Assembly: GCF_003286085.1 (NCBI RefSeq)
Contig: NW_020825317.1
Span: 1-64,000, forward strand
DNA length: 64,000 bases
Reading direction: 5' to 3'
Origin: Drosophila persimilis
Taxonomy: Eukaryota > Arthropoda > Insecta > Diptera > Drosophilidae
Position 1 is the stretch's first letter; every line of letters starts with the position of its first letter. The position numbers were made by a program, and so were the translations under genes. Below the pieces are notes generated by a model. The model saw only the letters and a list, made by a program, of their open reading frames with translations, searched no databases and was not told the origin of the DNA. This document shows positions 35,801 to 45,897 of this stretch, piece after piece.

Positions 35801-36752
35801 TTAAAATTTTAACCCCACATGCCTGTTAGGGGTTAATCAACATCAACATATTTTTTTCACTCATTCTCATTTTCATTCTCACTTATTGCTAGCATATGTT
35901 AAGGGACTGACTTTTGCCGACGAGACACCACCTTGTATAATTGCATCATGATCGGTAGGATGTTATTTGGAAATAACTATGCGGTTCATAACTGAGATTT
36001 TTTAAATTCAAATTCATTCAAAATTTCGATTTAGACAGAATTTTTACAATTTGAGGGGGCTTGGAAAAATATAAACCATATTTGATTTACTTTGATACCA
36101 CTAGAGTCTCCAAACAGAATCCGGTTGAAGGCTCTAGCTATTATAGTCTCTAAAAACTGGGCCATTTATGGCCAAATCATTTTTTTTTTTTAATGCTGAA
36201 AAGTTTTTTTTCAACTGTTTTTTTTCGGTGCAATGCCTTTTAATTAAGTTCCTATTTAGCAAAGAGTGTGTGTGACGTTTCATCCGGATAGATTAAGAAA
36301 ATGAGAGCCTGAGATTTTAAATGGAAACCGACGGATTTGGATATATGGATATAGCTTGTAGTTCATATCTACATCTGCGCGTTAAAAATCATTCTAAGTA
36401 ATCATCGATAAAAACGCACTCACCTCTCGTTCTGATAAATTTCCACTGATGAATTCATCTCTGCTAATTTCTCCTTTAGAAGTTGCAAATTTGAATTGAC
36501 GAAGCTCAGTTCCAAGGCTACAGTATCGCGTAGTTTGCGGTTTGTTGTTACCTTATCGCAAGAACAATATAAGATAAGAATACCGTTACAAGGGTATAAT
36601 TAAAATTTTGTTAAATTAGTACTTTAAATTTCAACCTTGTATAAATTCTCCGCTCCAGCTCGTAAGCGAAGTTCCTTGTTGATCTCTTGGTTTAGTTTAC
36701 AACGACGACTTTGCAGCTTGCCGCGACATGTTGCAGCTCTCGGATCAGACCC
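29058..36752 (-). CDS. Rhp: Rhophilin, Rho-binding HR1-BRO1-PDZ scaffold (spliced)
   Basis: Exons on the minus strand, in order of transcription: 36636-36752, 36424-36551, 31125-31278, 30420-31065, 30120-30364, 29930-30062, 29546-29862, 29326-29478 and 29058-29261. All junction phases agree and give 698 residues plus stop with no break, close to vertebrate rhophilin length. Domain order is HR1 (Rho-GTP binding; [29 protein letters not shown]), BRO1 ([48 protein letters not shown]), then one PDZ ([24 protein letters not shown]) and a serine-rich C terminus. Members bind active Rho and link it to the cytoskeleton. The start codon is not identified; a short candidate upstream exon is listed separately. 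Other introns are about 55-85 bases, except the one between HR1 and BRO1. Confidence 0.92.
29930..31278 (-). CDS. Rhp: Rhophilin BRO1-domain exons
   Basis: Four exons: 31125-31278, 30420-31065, 30120-30364 and 29930-30062. They encode the BRO1 fold, a helical banana-shaped domain shared with ALIX and yeast Bro1. The junction between the first two uses a GC donor (CAG|GCAAAT) and a ttttcag acceptor with a 59-base intron. Family alignment ([12 protein letters not shown]) supports that choice over any nearby GT. The remaining junctions are canonical GTAAG/GTAAC donors. Confidence 0.88.
31845..32230 (+). repeat. Dispersed repeat family copy B (partial)
   Basis: The order ggtagatatgat, attgtagacggcacagattttt, tttgtggggccggaagg, gatatcacagtagtccgga, tctgagaact, acggacggacagacag, gatgctgatcaa and tatcgggtataaaa parallels the right half of the long copy at 34122-35240. 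Confidence 0.8.
32370..32610 (-). repeat. Dispersed repeat family copy C (inverted partial)
   Basis: Inverted relative to copy B, only about 140 bases away: tatacccgatactcaaaatga, gtgtgtaacacacagaagg, ttgatcaacatcaatagctg and gagactataagagttagag. Copies B and C could pair as a hairpin in the rhophilin pre-mRNA (inference). Confidence 0.75.
32582..33661 (+). pseudogene. Gag-like ORF1 relic of a non-LTR retrotransposon
   Basis: A degraded coding stretch on the plus strand in a GC-rich island. Frame 1 part: [20 protein letters not shown], then after a stop at 32819 a [21 protein letters not shown] segment and a basic lysine/arginine-rich stretch. After frameshifts near 33140 and 33510 it continues through the [34 protein letters not shown] and [27 protein letters not shown] blocks. 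The last blocks recall the DUF4780-type domain seen in ORF1 proteins of insect LINEs; that assignment is from memory and tentative. No RT follows. Confidence 0.55.
34122..35240 (+). repeat. Dispersed repeat family copy D (longest copy)
   Basis: It begins aacgagggggaacgttgtg and ends gagtatcgggtataaaa, about 1.1 kb. Near its left end the complement of the right-end word occurs (ttatacccgatac), so the ends carry a short inverted repeat. Inside, a module of roughly 200 bases (gatctgatccagattc, then a tatgattctgcgttttta word, then cagattttcgtcctttg and the tgagat word) occurs two to three times, so the element is internally repetitive. No coding potential. Partial copies recur at seven other places here; the family name is not known to me. 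Confidence 0.75.
35046..35096. repeat. GACG/GACA microsatellite
   Basis: A run of gacggacagacggacag units inside repeat copy D. Shorter versions of the same run occur in copies B and G, so it belongs to the repeat family. Confidence 0.85.
35470..35950. mobile_element. Possible small inverted-repeat element
   Basis: The word atgatgcaattatacaagg occurs twice in tandem near 35471-35509, and its inverse (ccttgtataattgcatcat) near 35932-35950. The ~400 bases between include an AT-rich open frame of 73 codons (35549-35770) with no known domain, and a near-palindrome ttaacccc...ggggttaa near 35810-35837. This could be a MITE-like element, but the terminal tandem copies are unusual. Confidence 0.45.
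35951..36423. other. Intron sequence, no feature seen
   Basis: AT-rich sequence leading up to the HR1 exon. It contains a homopolymer T run near 36180 and nothing I can name. Confidence 0.5.
36424..36752 (-). CDS. Rhp: Rhophilin HR1 exons
   Basis: Two exons, 36636-36752 (phase 0 to 0) and 36424-36551 (phase 0 to 2), encode the antiparallel coiled-coil HR1/REM1 domain that binds GTP-loaded Rho. The acceptor before the first is tattgcag; its donor is AAG|GTTGAA, weaker than usual. The second ends AACGAGAG|GTGAGT and its split codon is completed by the exon at 31278. The residues GAENLYKV across the first junction match the family closely. Confidence 0.9.
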
Positions 36753-36916
36753 CTGCAATATAATCGAAAATCATTTGTCCAATTCGATAGCAAACTAAAG
36801 AAGACATGTTTCTGATCGGTTTCTGAAGTTTCCCGTTCTTCATGTGTACAATTAAAACTGTGAAGTGCAAACAAATTATTATAGGCATTGTTGTGTTCCC
36901 CCAATGCCGGACTTAC

Positions 36917-36951
36917 AACCTCAACATTTGCTGATGATAATGCTATCCTGT
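36917..36951 (-). other. Candidate upstream rhophilin exon
   Basis: A 35-base segment flanked by a tatacag acceptor and a GTT|GTAAGT donor; read in phase it gives RIALSSANVEV and joins phase 0 to the exon at 36752. The acceptor's pyrimidine tract is poor, and a stop lies upstream in the same frame, so a further exon with the ATG would still be needed. The true first exon was not found in this window. Confidence 0.3.
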
Positions 36952-36954
36952 CTG

Positions 36955-37739
36955 TATAGATACCCTTTCAGAGCCAGCCCAAACCTGCCAGCCACCTGGG
37001 GGCCATACCATCTTCATTAAAACTTATAACACCTAAAGCACATCAAACATTCAATAAAAACATAACGTTTCTCTAATAATTAACAGTTTACGCCTTTTTG
37101 TTGTCTGACGACTGTTAAATCCTGGCTTCTAAAGACACCACCGAACAGTTTTGATGTTAAGGTCGGTACATATCGACTGAATAAACTCCCTTCTAACATC
37201 TTATGCCGTTTTGAGCCGATTTTCTATGCTCGAGCTCTTAATAATATGATCCAACCTTGATGGTCCTTTGGTGGTCTTCATTTTACTTCCGGATGGTTTT
37301 ACCGGGTGTTTCATTTCCGAGTTTACTTATTTTATATTTTTTTCGATATTAAAACAAGTTGTTTATAGATCACAAAGAGAATATGTACGCAATTTTTTCT
37401 CTTTAGTTTTTTTGCGTATACATATGTATGAACATATGTACATACAAGCAAATTTACTGGTCAGAGTAAGTGTAGATAGCAAAAATTAAAGGGAATTCCC
37501 TTTTTGTGGAAATTTAAGGGGGATTACATTTTTGCAATAGAAATGTGTTTGTATTTTGTGAACTATCAATGCAATCAGACGAGTTTGTTAAAGACATTTT
37601 TTATAGAACAAATTAGTTTTTCCTTAATTTTAACATTTTTTAGAGATAAGGAACACATCACCTATTTTTTCATACGATCAATGTCTTTTTTTACACGGTA
37701 TTTTCAGGAACCAATCTACCGTGTAAAAATATAATTAGG
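36955..37739. other. AT-rich upstream region of rhophilin, no gene seen
   Basis: Upstream of the supported rhophilin exons; its promoter or first exon may lie here or further right, but I could not identify either. Short open frames on the plus strand (37268-37734) are AT-rich without domain resemblance. Confidence 0.4.
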
Positions 37740-38215
37740 TGTATACTAGATTTTTGGTGAATGTTGATTTGTGTAACACCCAGAAGCTTTTCCGACCCCA
37801 TTAAGTATGTATATTCTTGATCAGCATCAATAGCAAAGTCAAAATAAAGTCCTGTTTGACGCCTAGTTCTCAGAGATTATAAGAGCTAGAGCAATTCAAC
37901 TTTGTGTTTAGGGTTCTGTGATATAACACTGAATCAAGTCTGTTTCAAAATTTCGACACGCCCCCCACAAAGGACGAAAATTTATGCAATCCACAATTTT
38001 GAAGATACGAGAGAACCGAAACACACAGAATCATAGGAAATTACCATATCTACCATATTGCCGATCGCTTTAGATTGGTTTAGATCGGATCATTATTATA
38101 GCTATAAGAAACAAATGGAAATGCAGTAGCTACGGTATGCCTTTCACGCGCTAACTCATTCCCTTTCTATCTCACACACTCTATCAGGTTTTTCTTGTTT
38201 GACACCCAGAAGGCC
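37740..38215 (-). repeat. Dispersed repeat family copy E (partial)
   Basis: Inverted relative to copy D: gtgtaacacccagaagc, ttgatcagcatcaatag, agttctcagagattataagag, gggttctgtgatataacac, then accatatctaccatattgcc and ccctttctatctcaca. The left terminal word is degraded. Confidence 0.75.
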
Positions 38216-39320
38216 GATCTTCTGCAAAGCTCATAGTACTCGGTACACACAAATACCAATTTTCATTAGACTTAGTTTGCGGTCAATTTTGTTAATATCA
38301 CTGTTGCCCAAAGGACATCCAAAACTGTATAGCCGATTTCGAGATTTTTCGGACCACTAAAAATTCGAAATTTTCAAAGGTGACACTTTTGGGCTTTTGA
38401 CAAATTTTCTGTTGGATAATTCCCCTTGTAGATCCATACTTCCTTTTTACTAAACAAAAATATCTTAACAGCGTTATCTTTTACCAGATAGGTGCTAAAA
38501 TTCATAAATAGTACTGCGAACAAATCTTCAACAACTCCTTTGAAAAAAAACAAGGGACAATACAAAATTTATGCAGATATAATGATATACGAAAACAGAT
38601 CATTATGTCTAACATAAAGCGGAGTACGTACATTAGGGTAGCGCTTGTTATAAGTGTAATTTTTGAAAGTCCACATTTTGACCATTTGTTTATGTGAAAA
38701 CGCATAAATATATTCAATATATTTCAATATATTCAATTTCATAAATTTGTTCAATGGTCTTCCAGAAATCTTTAAATCTGGCAAAGAGTGGAGCGTTTGT
38801 ACCTGATGTAGCTTCGGTACATGACCCAAATTCTGCCCGCAAATATATTTCACTGATGTGATGTCTGCACGGGAGGTACATATAAGAGTTTTTAGTCTAA
38901 TAGTTTCCTCAAGCCAAATGTAGCATCGTTAATTAGAATTGGACGTAGTTGTATCAGCTCCAAGCGTTTTCAAATCGGGCTTAAATTTTATATTTTTTTG
39001 TACACCCAAATCAACATTTTTAGTCCCGGAGACCAATGATTCTGACACATTATTTTTTTTTTATTTGAAATATCATCAAACGTTATTATTAAAATTTATT
39101 GGCGAATCAAACACCAAATAAGGCCGGGAAGCTCATGAGATCTAGTTGAAAATGATAAGCTATAAGAATGCAAGTATTTTGCATAAGGATACTTAATACT
39201 AAACAGATATGACTGGACAAACAAAAAGTTATTTTAATTAAATTTGTATAATACAAATTTAAAATTATTTTTAATGTCAATTTATGTTTTAAAAAATATA
39301 AAATTATATAAAGTCTTTTA
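38216..39320. other. AT-rich region, no gene recognised
   Basis: Several short AT-rich open frames on both strands (for example 38569-38853 minus) show no family motif I recognise. There is one T-rich stretch near 39050. I do not call a gene. Confidence 0.45.
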
Positions 39321-39835
39321 TAGCCGATACTCAAAATGAGTATTGGGGTATAATAGATTTGTGGTGAAAATGGATGTGTGTAACGTCCAGAAGGAATCAG
39401 CATCAATAGCCGAGTCGATTAAGCCCTGTCCGTCTGTCCGTCCGAGCTAGAGCAACGATGTTTTGGATCCAGACTTCTGTGATATGTCACTGTTACAAGA
39501 ATATTTCAAAACTTCGCCCCGTCCACTTCAGCCCCCACAAACGACGAAAATCTGTGGCATCCACAATTTTAGAGATACGAGAAAACTAAAAACGCATAAT
39601 CATAAAGAATAACCTTATCTATGAGATTGCTGAATCTGGATTAGTTCGGATCATTTTTATAGCCAAAAGGAACAAATTAATTTGCAGTGGCTACGCAGCG
39701 CCCGACGACATGCTCAGACACGTTTTCTGTCTCTCCCGCACGCACACATTGTCGCTCAATGTAGCCATGCTGACTTTGTATCGGGTATAATCGTAGAGTT
39801 GCGGTCGCCGCCCACAACGTTCCCCCTCGTTATTT
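39320..39835 (-). repeat. Dispersed repeat family copy F
   Basis: Inverted relative to copy D, with both terminal words present: gccgatactcaaaatgag at the left, and gtatcgggtataatcgtag then acgttccccctcgtt at the right. The middle is shorter by an internal deletion. It defines the same end point (ctcgtt) as copies D and H. Confidence 0.82.
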
Positions 39836-39935
39836 TTAATTTTTATTGAAAAAACTAGCTGTAGTCTGCCACTTTTCGCGTTTCGCTCTTCCTTAGTTCC
39901 CTTCCCACCTTCCCTAGTTCAAAACGTCTAATGAA

Positions 39936-42210
39936 TAGACCTCGGAATTTGCATATTTTTAAAGGATTAAGATAGAAAAATTCTGATGACACTTAAGTTC
40001 ATTTCATGAAAAGTAGATTTGAAAACGATCTGCATATTTTAATTATTTTTTGTATATTTGCATGAAATGCATATGCATAATATATGCCAAAATATGCAAA
40101 AAATGCAAAGTATATGCAAATTATGCAAAAAATATGCAACAAAATAATCAAATCAAAAAAAATTTAAAAGCGATTTGGAGGTTGTATAGGTATTGAAATT
40201 GCAGTAAACAAATACAATTTTTTCTAAATTATTTATTAAGAGGCTCTGACGTTTCTCTCAAAAAATCATTTTGTACGCGGAAAAGCTTCTTTCAACGTCA
40301 CAGGAAGTAATTGGAGCAAATTTATATTTTACTATATTTTCATTTGTGACTGGTTCGATTCCAGACTATTTATTTTTGAAATGATTTTAAAATCAGGATT
40401 TCTTTTCAAAATTGCTTGAAATTTCTTTTTTAAATCCATTCCAAAATCACCAGTTATGTTATAGACTATTGTCTATTTTCAGCTTCCTTGAATAAGTCCA
40501 TTGACTTTGCTAATGTTATTATTTCGGCATCTCTCTCGAAGTGGGATTTTATATATATAAATTCTTGGTGTAGTTGTGAAATTTCAGCATCTTCTGGGTT
40601 CAGTGTTTCAAGAACATAAAATGCAAATTTGGAATCTTTTTATTTACCAAACTAAAATGTTTTTTGTTGACAAACATAGTACTTCTTTTATTCCCTCCAT
40701 GTTATCTGCATAAAATGATGCCGCCTTCAACCATGTACCCCATCTGGTTATGATCGGTTCTAGTGGTAACTCCTAATTGAGTATTTGTTTGTAGCGTTGT
40801 ACTCTGAGCGGAGCTTTTATCAAAAATTTGTTCACACAGGATATGAACGAGTTAGCGCTGAAACGATGTTCTTACTTTTTCAGCTATTAAATTTAATCCG
40901 TGTGCTAAAAAAGTTATATGTATGAGATTCGGATACAAAACTTCAAACTTTTTTCCAGCTTTTATCATATGTGCCACAGCATCCGTTTGAGTAACAAATC
41001 TTTTAACTCATTACCGTAAGGCCACAATATACGAATGCTGTCGTTCACAAATCGAGAAACAGTTGCATTATTTACTTCCTCCAACTGTTTACAGGACAAT
41101 AAAAATGATGATGAAGATTCCTTTTCGCTTAATGTTCCTACAATCGAATTCGCGACATATTACCCTTGCTTATCCGTAGTTTCGTCGACTGATATCAAAA
41201 CGCTTTCGTCTTTTATACTTTCGCGAATTTTCTGGATAGATTGTTGGTAGGATTTATCCAAGTAGTTCTTTCTGAGAGAACTCTCATCAGGAATTTGTTT
41301 CCCGGTGTATGTTTTCAGGAAATTATTAAATGTAGCATTGCTAAGCTCATTCCATGTTATATTTGCCGCAATCAACACTGTACATAGATCCATTTTAAAT
41401 TCATCGTTTGAATTGTCTGAAAAGCTGCTAGACGTGTTGCTGGAAGTAGGTGCATTTTCGTTGGATGCTTTGGACCTTCTGTGAAGTGCAGTAGCAATAT
41501 GCTGCTGCAATTGAAATCTTTTTTCGCAAGGAATATAAAACATTAAAAGCGTTAGAACGTACGCAAAAGACTGAATATTGAAAATTCACCTTTTTGTCAC
41601 AAGTAGCACAAATTATATCGATTCCAACAATTTTAAAACACTTTTCGGAAAGGCTGTTAAACCATGTTCCTAAAAAATGTCTTTTATACCTGCTGATTTT
41701 CGGCATTTCACTACACTTCACCTCAAGGACTGTAGAAAAGTAAAGCAAACGCGCAAATCAATAGCTCAAACTAACGCCAGAGATAAAACTGATAAGAAAT
41801 TACAGTAAAAATATGTTACAGAGAGACTTCATATAAAGAAGCTGCACATCTTTGGTGTTGTCATAAAGCTTTGCTCTGGTTTCAAGTCCGACTTTCGAAA
41901 AGAACAAAAAAGCTTTGCTTTGATTTTAAGTCGGGCTTGCGATAAGAACACCACAAAAATATATCGTAAAGCGTTGGACAAGGGAAAGTAGTAAAGCTTC
42001 AATTTTTCGATGAAATTCGTGTGCATATATTTTGCATATTTTTTGCATATGCTGCGTGTATTTTCCATATTTTTGGCATATTTTTTTTCATATGTTTTGC
42101 ATATTTTCAATATGCATTCAAATTCGTTATATTTGAATGATCGAACGTCTAAATACAAATTTTTGTAACAATCTGATGAAAATATGCACATACGCAAAAT
42201 CCGAGGTCTA
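39936..42210 (-). mobile_element. hAT-superfamily DNA transposon, both ends present
   Basis: The inverted termini read tagacctcggaatttgca at 39936 and, complemented, tagacctcggattttgcg ending at 42210. The flanking eight bases are ctaatgaa (39928-39935) and gttatgaa (42211-42218), agreeing at six of eight positions, as expected for an old hAT target duplication. Subterminal regions are rich in atatgca words on both arms, a common hAT feature for transposase binding. The transposase on the minus strand is broken. The same terminus begins again at 63980. Confidence 0.88.
40235..41703 (-). pseudogene. hAT transposase, degraded
   Basis: Reading on the minus strand: a BED-like cysteine region (CATCDKK ... 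CEKRFQLQQHI), then the IPDESSLRKNYLDKSY block, VLISVDETTDKQG (with a catalytic-core aspartate), a stop at 41160-41162 where an arginine is usual, YVANSIVGTLSEKE, TDAVAHMIKAGKKFEVLYPNL and HGLNLIAEK. After a decayed stretch with many stops it ends with the C-terminal dimerisation block (KYKFAPITSCDVERSFSAYK) near 40245-40320. A frameshift or short intron separates the cysteine and histidine halves of the BED-like region near 41550. It is not functional as it stands. Confidence 0.85.
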
Positions 42211-42393
42211 GTTATGAATAACCTTAGACTTGGGAACGATGTTTCGTGCAACGTTTTCCGCAGGTACTGCTTTTGCCTTTCGCTAGTATGGTGAATCTAT
42301 AAATATGTTCAATACAAATTTATTTCGACTTTTTAAAAAAATTAATACCAGATTTAAAAAAAATAAAAATAAAATAAAACCCAGAAAAAAAGG

Positions 42394-43095
42394 AAGGGGA
42401 ACGTTGCGAGCCTCTGCTGCGACCGCAATTCTACATTTATACCCGTAAATAGTCAGAATGGTGCCAGACGGTGCTATTACTGAACGACACGACAAAGAGT
42501 GCGTGAGAGATAGAAAATCAGTCAGAACATGTCGTCGGGCGATGCGAAGCCACTGCAAATAGACTTGTTCCTTTTGGTTATAATAATGTTTCGATCTGAT
42601 CCAGGTGGGCGAAATTTTGATACACACTTGTGCAGGTTCGATATCGCAGGATTGTGGATACCGAATTTGGTTGAGATCTAGGCGCTCACTTTTGGCAATA
42701 GGCAAAGCCGACCATGAAACGTGTGTGTTACAGAGAGACAGAGCGAGATAGAATGAAATTGTTTTCTTCATTTTGGCTATAATAATGATACGATCTGGGC
42801 CAGATTCTGCAGTCTAGAAGATATATTAATTCTCTACGGCTCTGCGTCTTTGGCTTTCTCGTATCTTTAAATTGTGGAAGCCGCAGACGTGCGTCTTTTG
42901 TGGCGTCGGAAGGGGGCGTGGAGAAGTTTTAAAATACACTTAAAACAGTAACATATCACAGACGTCTGGATACAAAATTTCGTTGCTCTAGCTCTTAGTC
43001 TTATAGTCTAGCTTACTAGGCGCTCATAGGGACAGATGGACGGACGGACAGACAGACATGGCTCTATCGACTCGGCTATTAATGATGATCAATAA
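42394..43095 (+). repeat. Dispersed repeat family copy G
   Basis: It starts ggggaacgttgcgagcc and runs through gacacgacaaagagtgcgtg, gatctgatccagg, gagagacagagcgaga, atggacggacggacagacag and atcgactcggctattaatg. It lacks the right terminal word. It is inserted close to the hAT right end, not inside it. Confidence 0.8.
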
Positions 43096-44204
43096 AACAG
43101 CCCCACAAAAAAAAAGTTCCATGCGCGGCTGACCAGAGTATCCTATACCTATGTATTTTGGGGCCCTGAACCCGAATTTAAGGTAAAATTTGCTCTATCA
43201 CGTCAGGTTTTTTCTAACCTAAAAAACCAATATGGTCGAAACATGGATTGGCTTAAAACTCGTCACTCGAGGGGCTGTGTAATATATGTATGTATAAGTT
43301 ATCCGATCCAGCCGGATACACCTCCGTCCCTCCCGCATTTGGTTCTCGACCCTACAGCGGGTCAATGAGCTTAAAAATTTTCATATGAACCAAATACAGC
43401 ACATGCCTCGTCGCGTAACAGAGCACGAGAGTTGCAGCGTTGACAGAGACACTTGCCCAGACAACCCAACAACAACTATGGGGCCGTGGAACGTGGGAAA
43501 CTGCCGCTGCTCAACATAACACCGACCCGTGTGCCATGTCAGCAGATTAATGCACCGGCGATTGCGCAGCCTGCGGCCGTGGACGTAACATTAAGACTTT
43601 CATGGTTGTGTAAATTTAGATTCTCTTTGACCTCCAACGCGGAACAATAAATCTCGCTTCGACGAAATAATAAATACTATGAGAAACGTTGATTCTACTT
43701 AACTTAGTATATATATTTGTGCATATTTATTTAAGTATATATATATTTTTTCTAGTATCGTATGTTTGGATACATCATTATTTAAGTTATAATAAACAAT
43801 GAAATCGAGAACCGACGGCGTCCCGCGCCCTCGTGTACCATACCCCACCCTGCCCATTCACCATTTATTTTGTGGCGGTAGGTCAGTTCATCAAAAGACC
43901 CAAAATTAGAACCAAACTTAAATTTAAGTTCTAGAGGCCAGCAATACTAGAACATACATAAGCAAAGTACGTGAGAATGCGTGTGCACCCATACATTCAA
44001 ATATTCTGGAGGAACAACAGAAATTAGCATCAGCATCAGATCTCTGAAAACGAAAAAGCATATTTTTGTCGAAACATATTGCGTGTATACTAATACATGC
44101 AAAAATGTTCTCTCTGCGCTCTCTCATGATCAGACGTCAGCACCCGAACGCCAGAGCCGAAGTCTCTGGGGTATTCGAACCGGTAACCAAGCGTGTGACA
44201 ATTT
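43096..44204. other. Region with no recognised gene
   Basis: It includes a GC-richer patch (43380-43680) followed by AT-rich DNA, with two aataaa-like words near 43647 and 43668. The composition shift could be a solo LTR or another relic, but I find no terminal repeat or partner to support that. Confidence 0.4.
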
Positions 44205-44450
44205 CTAGTATGAACTGGCACATCTATATACTTTATGGTTAGTGGCAATATCAAACAAATTGTCCAAAGTTTGAACAAAATTTTCTCTACGCGATCTATA
44301 CTTTTCTGAGACTTTTTTAGCATGAAGGTCTCTCCAAGCTTGATGTAAACATAGTAGCTTCTTTACACAGATAGGCAAAGATTTTGTGGCTATTCTTGCT
44401 TTTTCCCCAAAAGATAATGCATTCGCGAAGCTACAGATTAGCACTTCCAT
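44205..44450 (-). pseudogene. Short fragment of an unnamed insect protein family
   Basis: The minus-strand frame contains a KLLCLHQAWRDLHAKKVSEKY segment followed by FVQTLDNLFDIAT. The LDxLFDIA pattern after a basic linker recalls a group of uncharacterised insect proteins found in many repeat-associated copies. The frame ends soon after, and no start context or continuation is visible, so it is treated as a relic. Confidence 0.35.
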
Positions 44451-45770
44451 TTGTTGTAATTTTTATTTCACGCGTATTGTAAAACAGAACCGCAAGCACT
44501 TGGCGATTCGACGGAAGTTTTGCGCCAACTAGTTGATTTATATCACAAACTAACAAAAATTTGCGGTTTGGAGCTGCGTAACACTTGCGACAGTGCTAAA
44601 AATATTATATTGTGTTTTATTACTTGGTAAACGCTTTGCCGTCAAATACACAAAAGTAACGGGGTAAGTAAGATGCCACATCGCTTTATAAAAACCCAAG
44701 TATTCGTTATGATTTAAATTTAACCTTTTTGTTATATATGAATGTTATATATATTTAAAACATATACTTTTAAATGTATATATATGTTTGATATATTATA
44801 TTTTTAGTCAGATAAGGAATACAAATTAAATTTGATGCGAGTAAAAAACAGGTTGCCAGAAACCTAAATGTAAAATGTACGCGTGGTTAAAATCACAACT
44901 TCTAACAAAATTCGGCACGGTTTAATGAAATTTAAAAAAGCCAAAATAAAATTTTTTAGTTATTTGGATATAAAAGTTTAGAGTATATAGTATAAAAAAT
45001 AAAGGGTATGCGTGTTCAAATTTTACTTTCGAAAAATAAAGGACACTCTGATTGAGCTCTTATACGAGTAGTAAACAATTTTTGGCTTTCTAAGACGAAA
45101 AAAATCTCAATCTTTGGCTTCCGTCTAATTGGTTTTTCAAAATATAAACAATCTCAATCTTTGGCTCCCACCACAAGCTAAAATTGGCTTCCGCCTAAAT
45201 GATTTTTATGATATACAAGTTCAATCATTCGCTCCCGCCACAATCACAATCTTTGGCACTCGCCTAAATTGATAAACAATTCTCGCCCACACCCGGCTTT
45301 CTGCAGATTCTGCTCTTCTGGATGACGAAATCCAATACTCGGCATGACGAATTCTAATCGGAGTGTTTATAGAAAAATGTTTACCAAAAGGGATTCACGA
45401 TGCATAAATCAAAAAGTTATAATCAGTCGATCCAAAAACGAAACCGTAAAGACGAACTAAAAACTAAAAACAAAACTTAAGAAGGAAGAGCCAAAAGTAC
45501 GATTTATCAATAACTTTCGACGGAAGACCCCAAAGACCCCACCAACTAAACCTCAGATGGAAGACCCCAAAGGAAGATTGAGCAACATAAACATAAGAGG
45601 AAGAACCCTGTGTGGATAATTAGTGAGCAACCATTAATTAAAAACGTATAACGGAAAAGCAAAGTAATAGTACATAGTATATAAGTTTAAATAGTATTAG
45701 CATTGCACTATCTAAAGGTTTCGTAGTAGTATAATACCAAAACACGGTGGATCAACTAACTTTGGAATTC
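44451..45770. other. AT-rich region with diffuse short repeats
   Basis: No gene recognised. Between 45070 and 45300 the phrase caatctttggct plus a cgcctaaattg word occurs about four times with spacings near 60 bases. Between 45480 and 45620 agaccccaaag-type words repeat. It may be the leader of a lost LTR element, since a short open frame follows at 45776. Confidence 0.4.
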
Positions 45771-45775
45771 AAAAG

Positions 45776-45897
45776 ATGGTTGACTCAGAGACAAGTATCG
45801 ATCTGACCGCAGATATGGTCAAGCAATTGATAGCAATTCAAATTTCACCAGTTAAGGAGCAAATAATAATGAAACAACAGTTTAAACAACAGATTAA
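45776..45897 (+). pseudogene. Possible gag N-terminus fragment
   Basis: An ATG frame of about 40 codons (MVDSETSIDLTADMVKQL, then a glutamine/lysine-rich stretch) stops resembling coding sequence where the antisense Helitron helicase begins (about 45898). It could be the start of an LTR-element gag cut by the Helitron, but it is too short to assign. Confidence 0.25.

Larger units (their letters stand above)
31279..36423 (-). other. Large rhophilin intron filled with repeats
   Basis: The intron between the HR1 and BRO1 exons is 5145 bases, against 55-85 for the others in this gene. It holds dispersed-repeat copies at 31845-32230, 32370-32610 and 34122-35240, a LINE-like ORF1 relic at 32582-33661, a microsatellite and an inverted-repeat element near 35480-35950. 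The stretches at 31300-31840 and 33665-34120 are AT-rich and I see nothing definite in them. Confidence 0.8.

Noticed and set aside
38374-38853. Minus-strand AT-rich frames considered as a P-element or THAP relic
   Set aside because: No zinc-binding or catalytic motif is visible; composition alone explains the frames.
43380-43690. GC-rich patch considered as a solo LTR
   Set aside because: No terminal tg...ca bounds with a flanking duplication could be found, and there is no second copy in the window.
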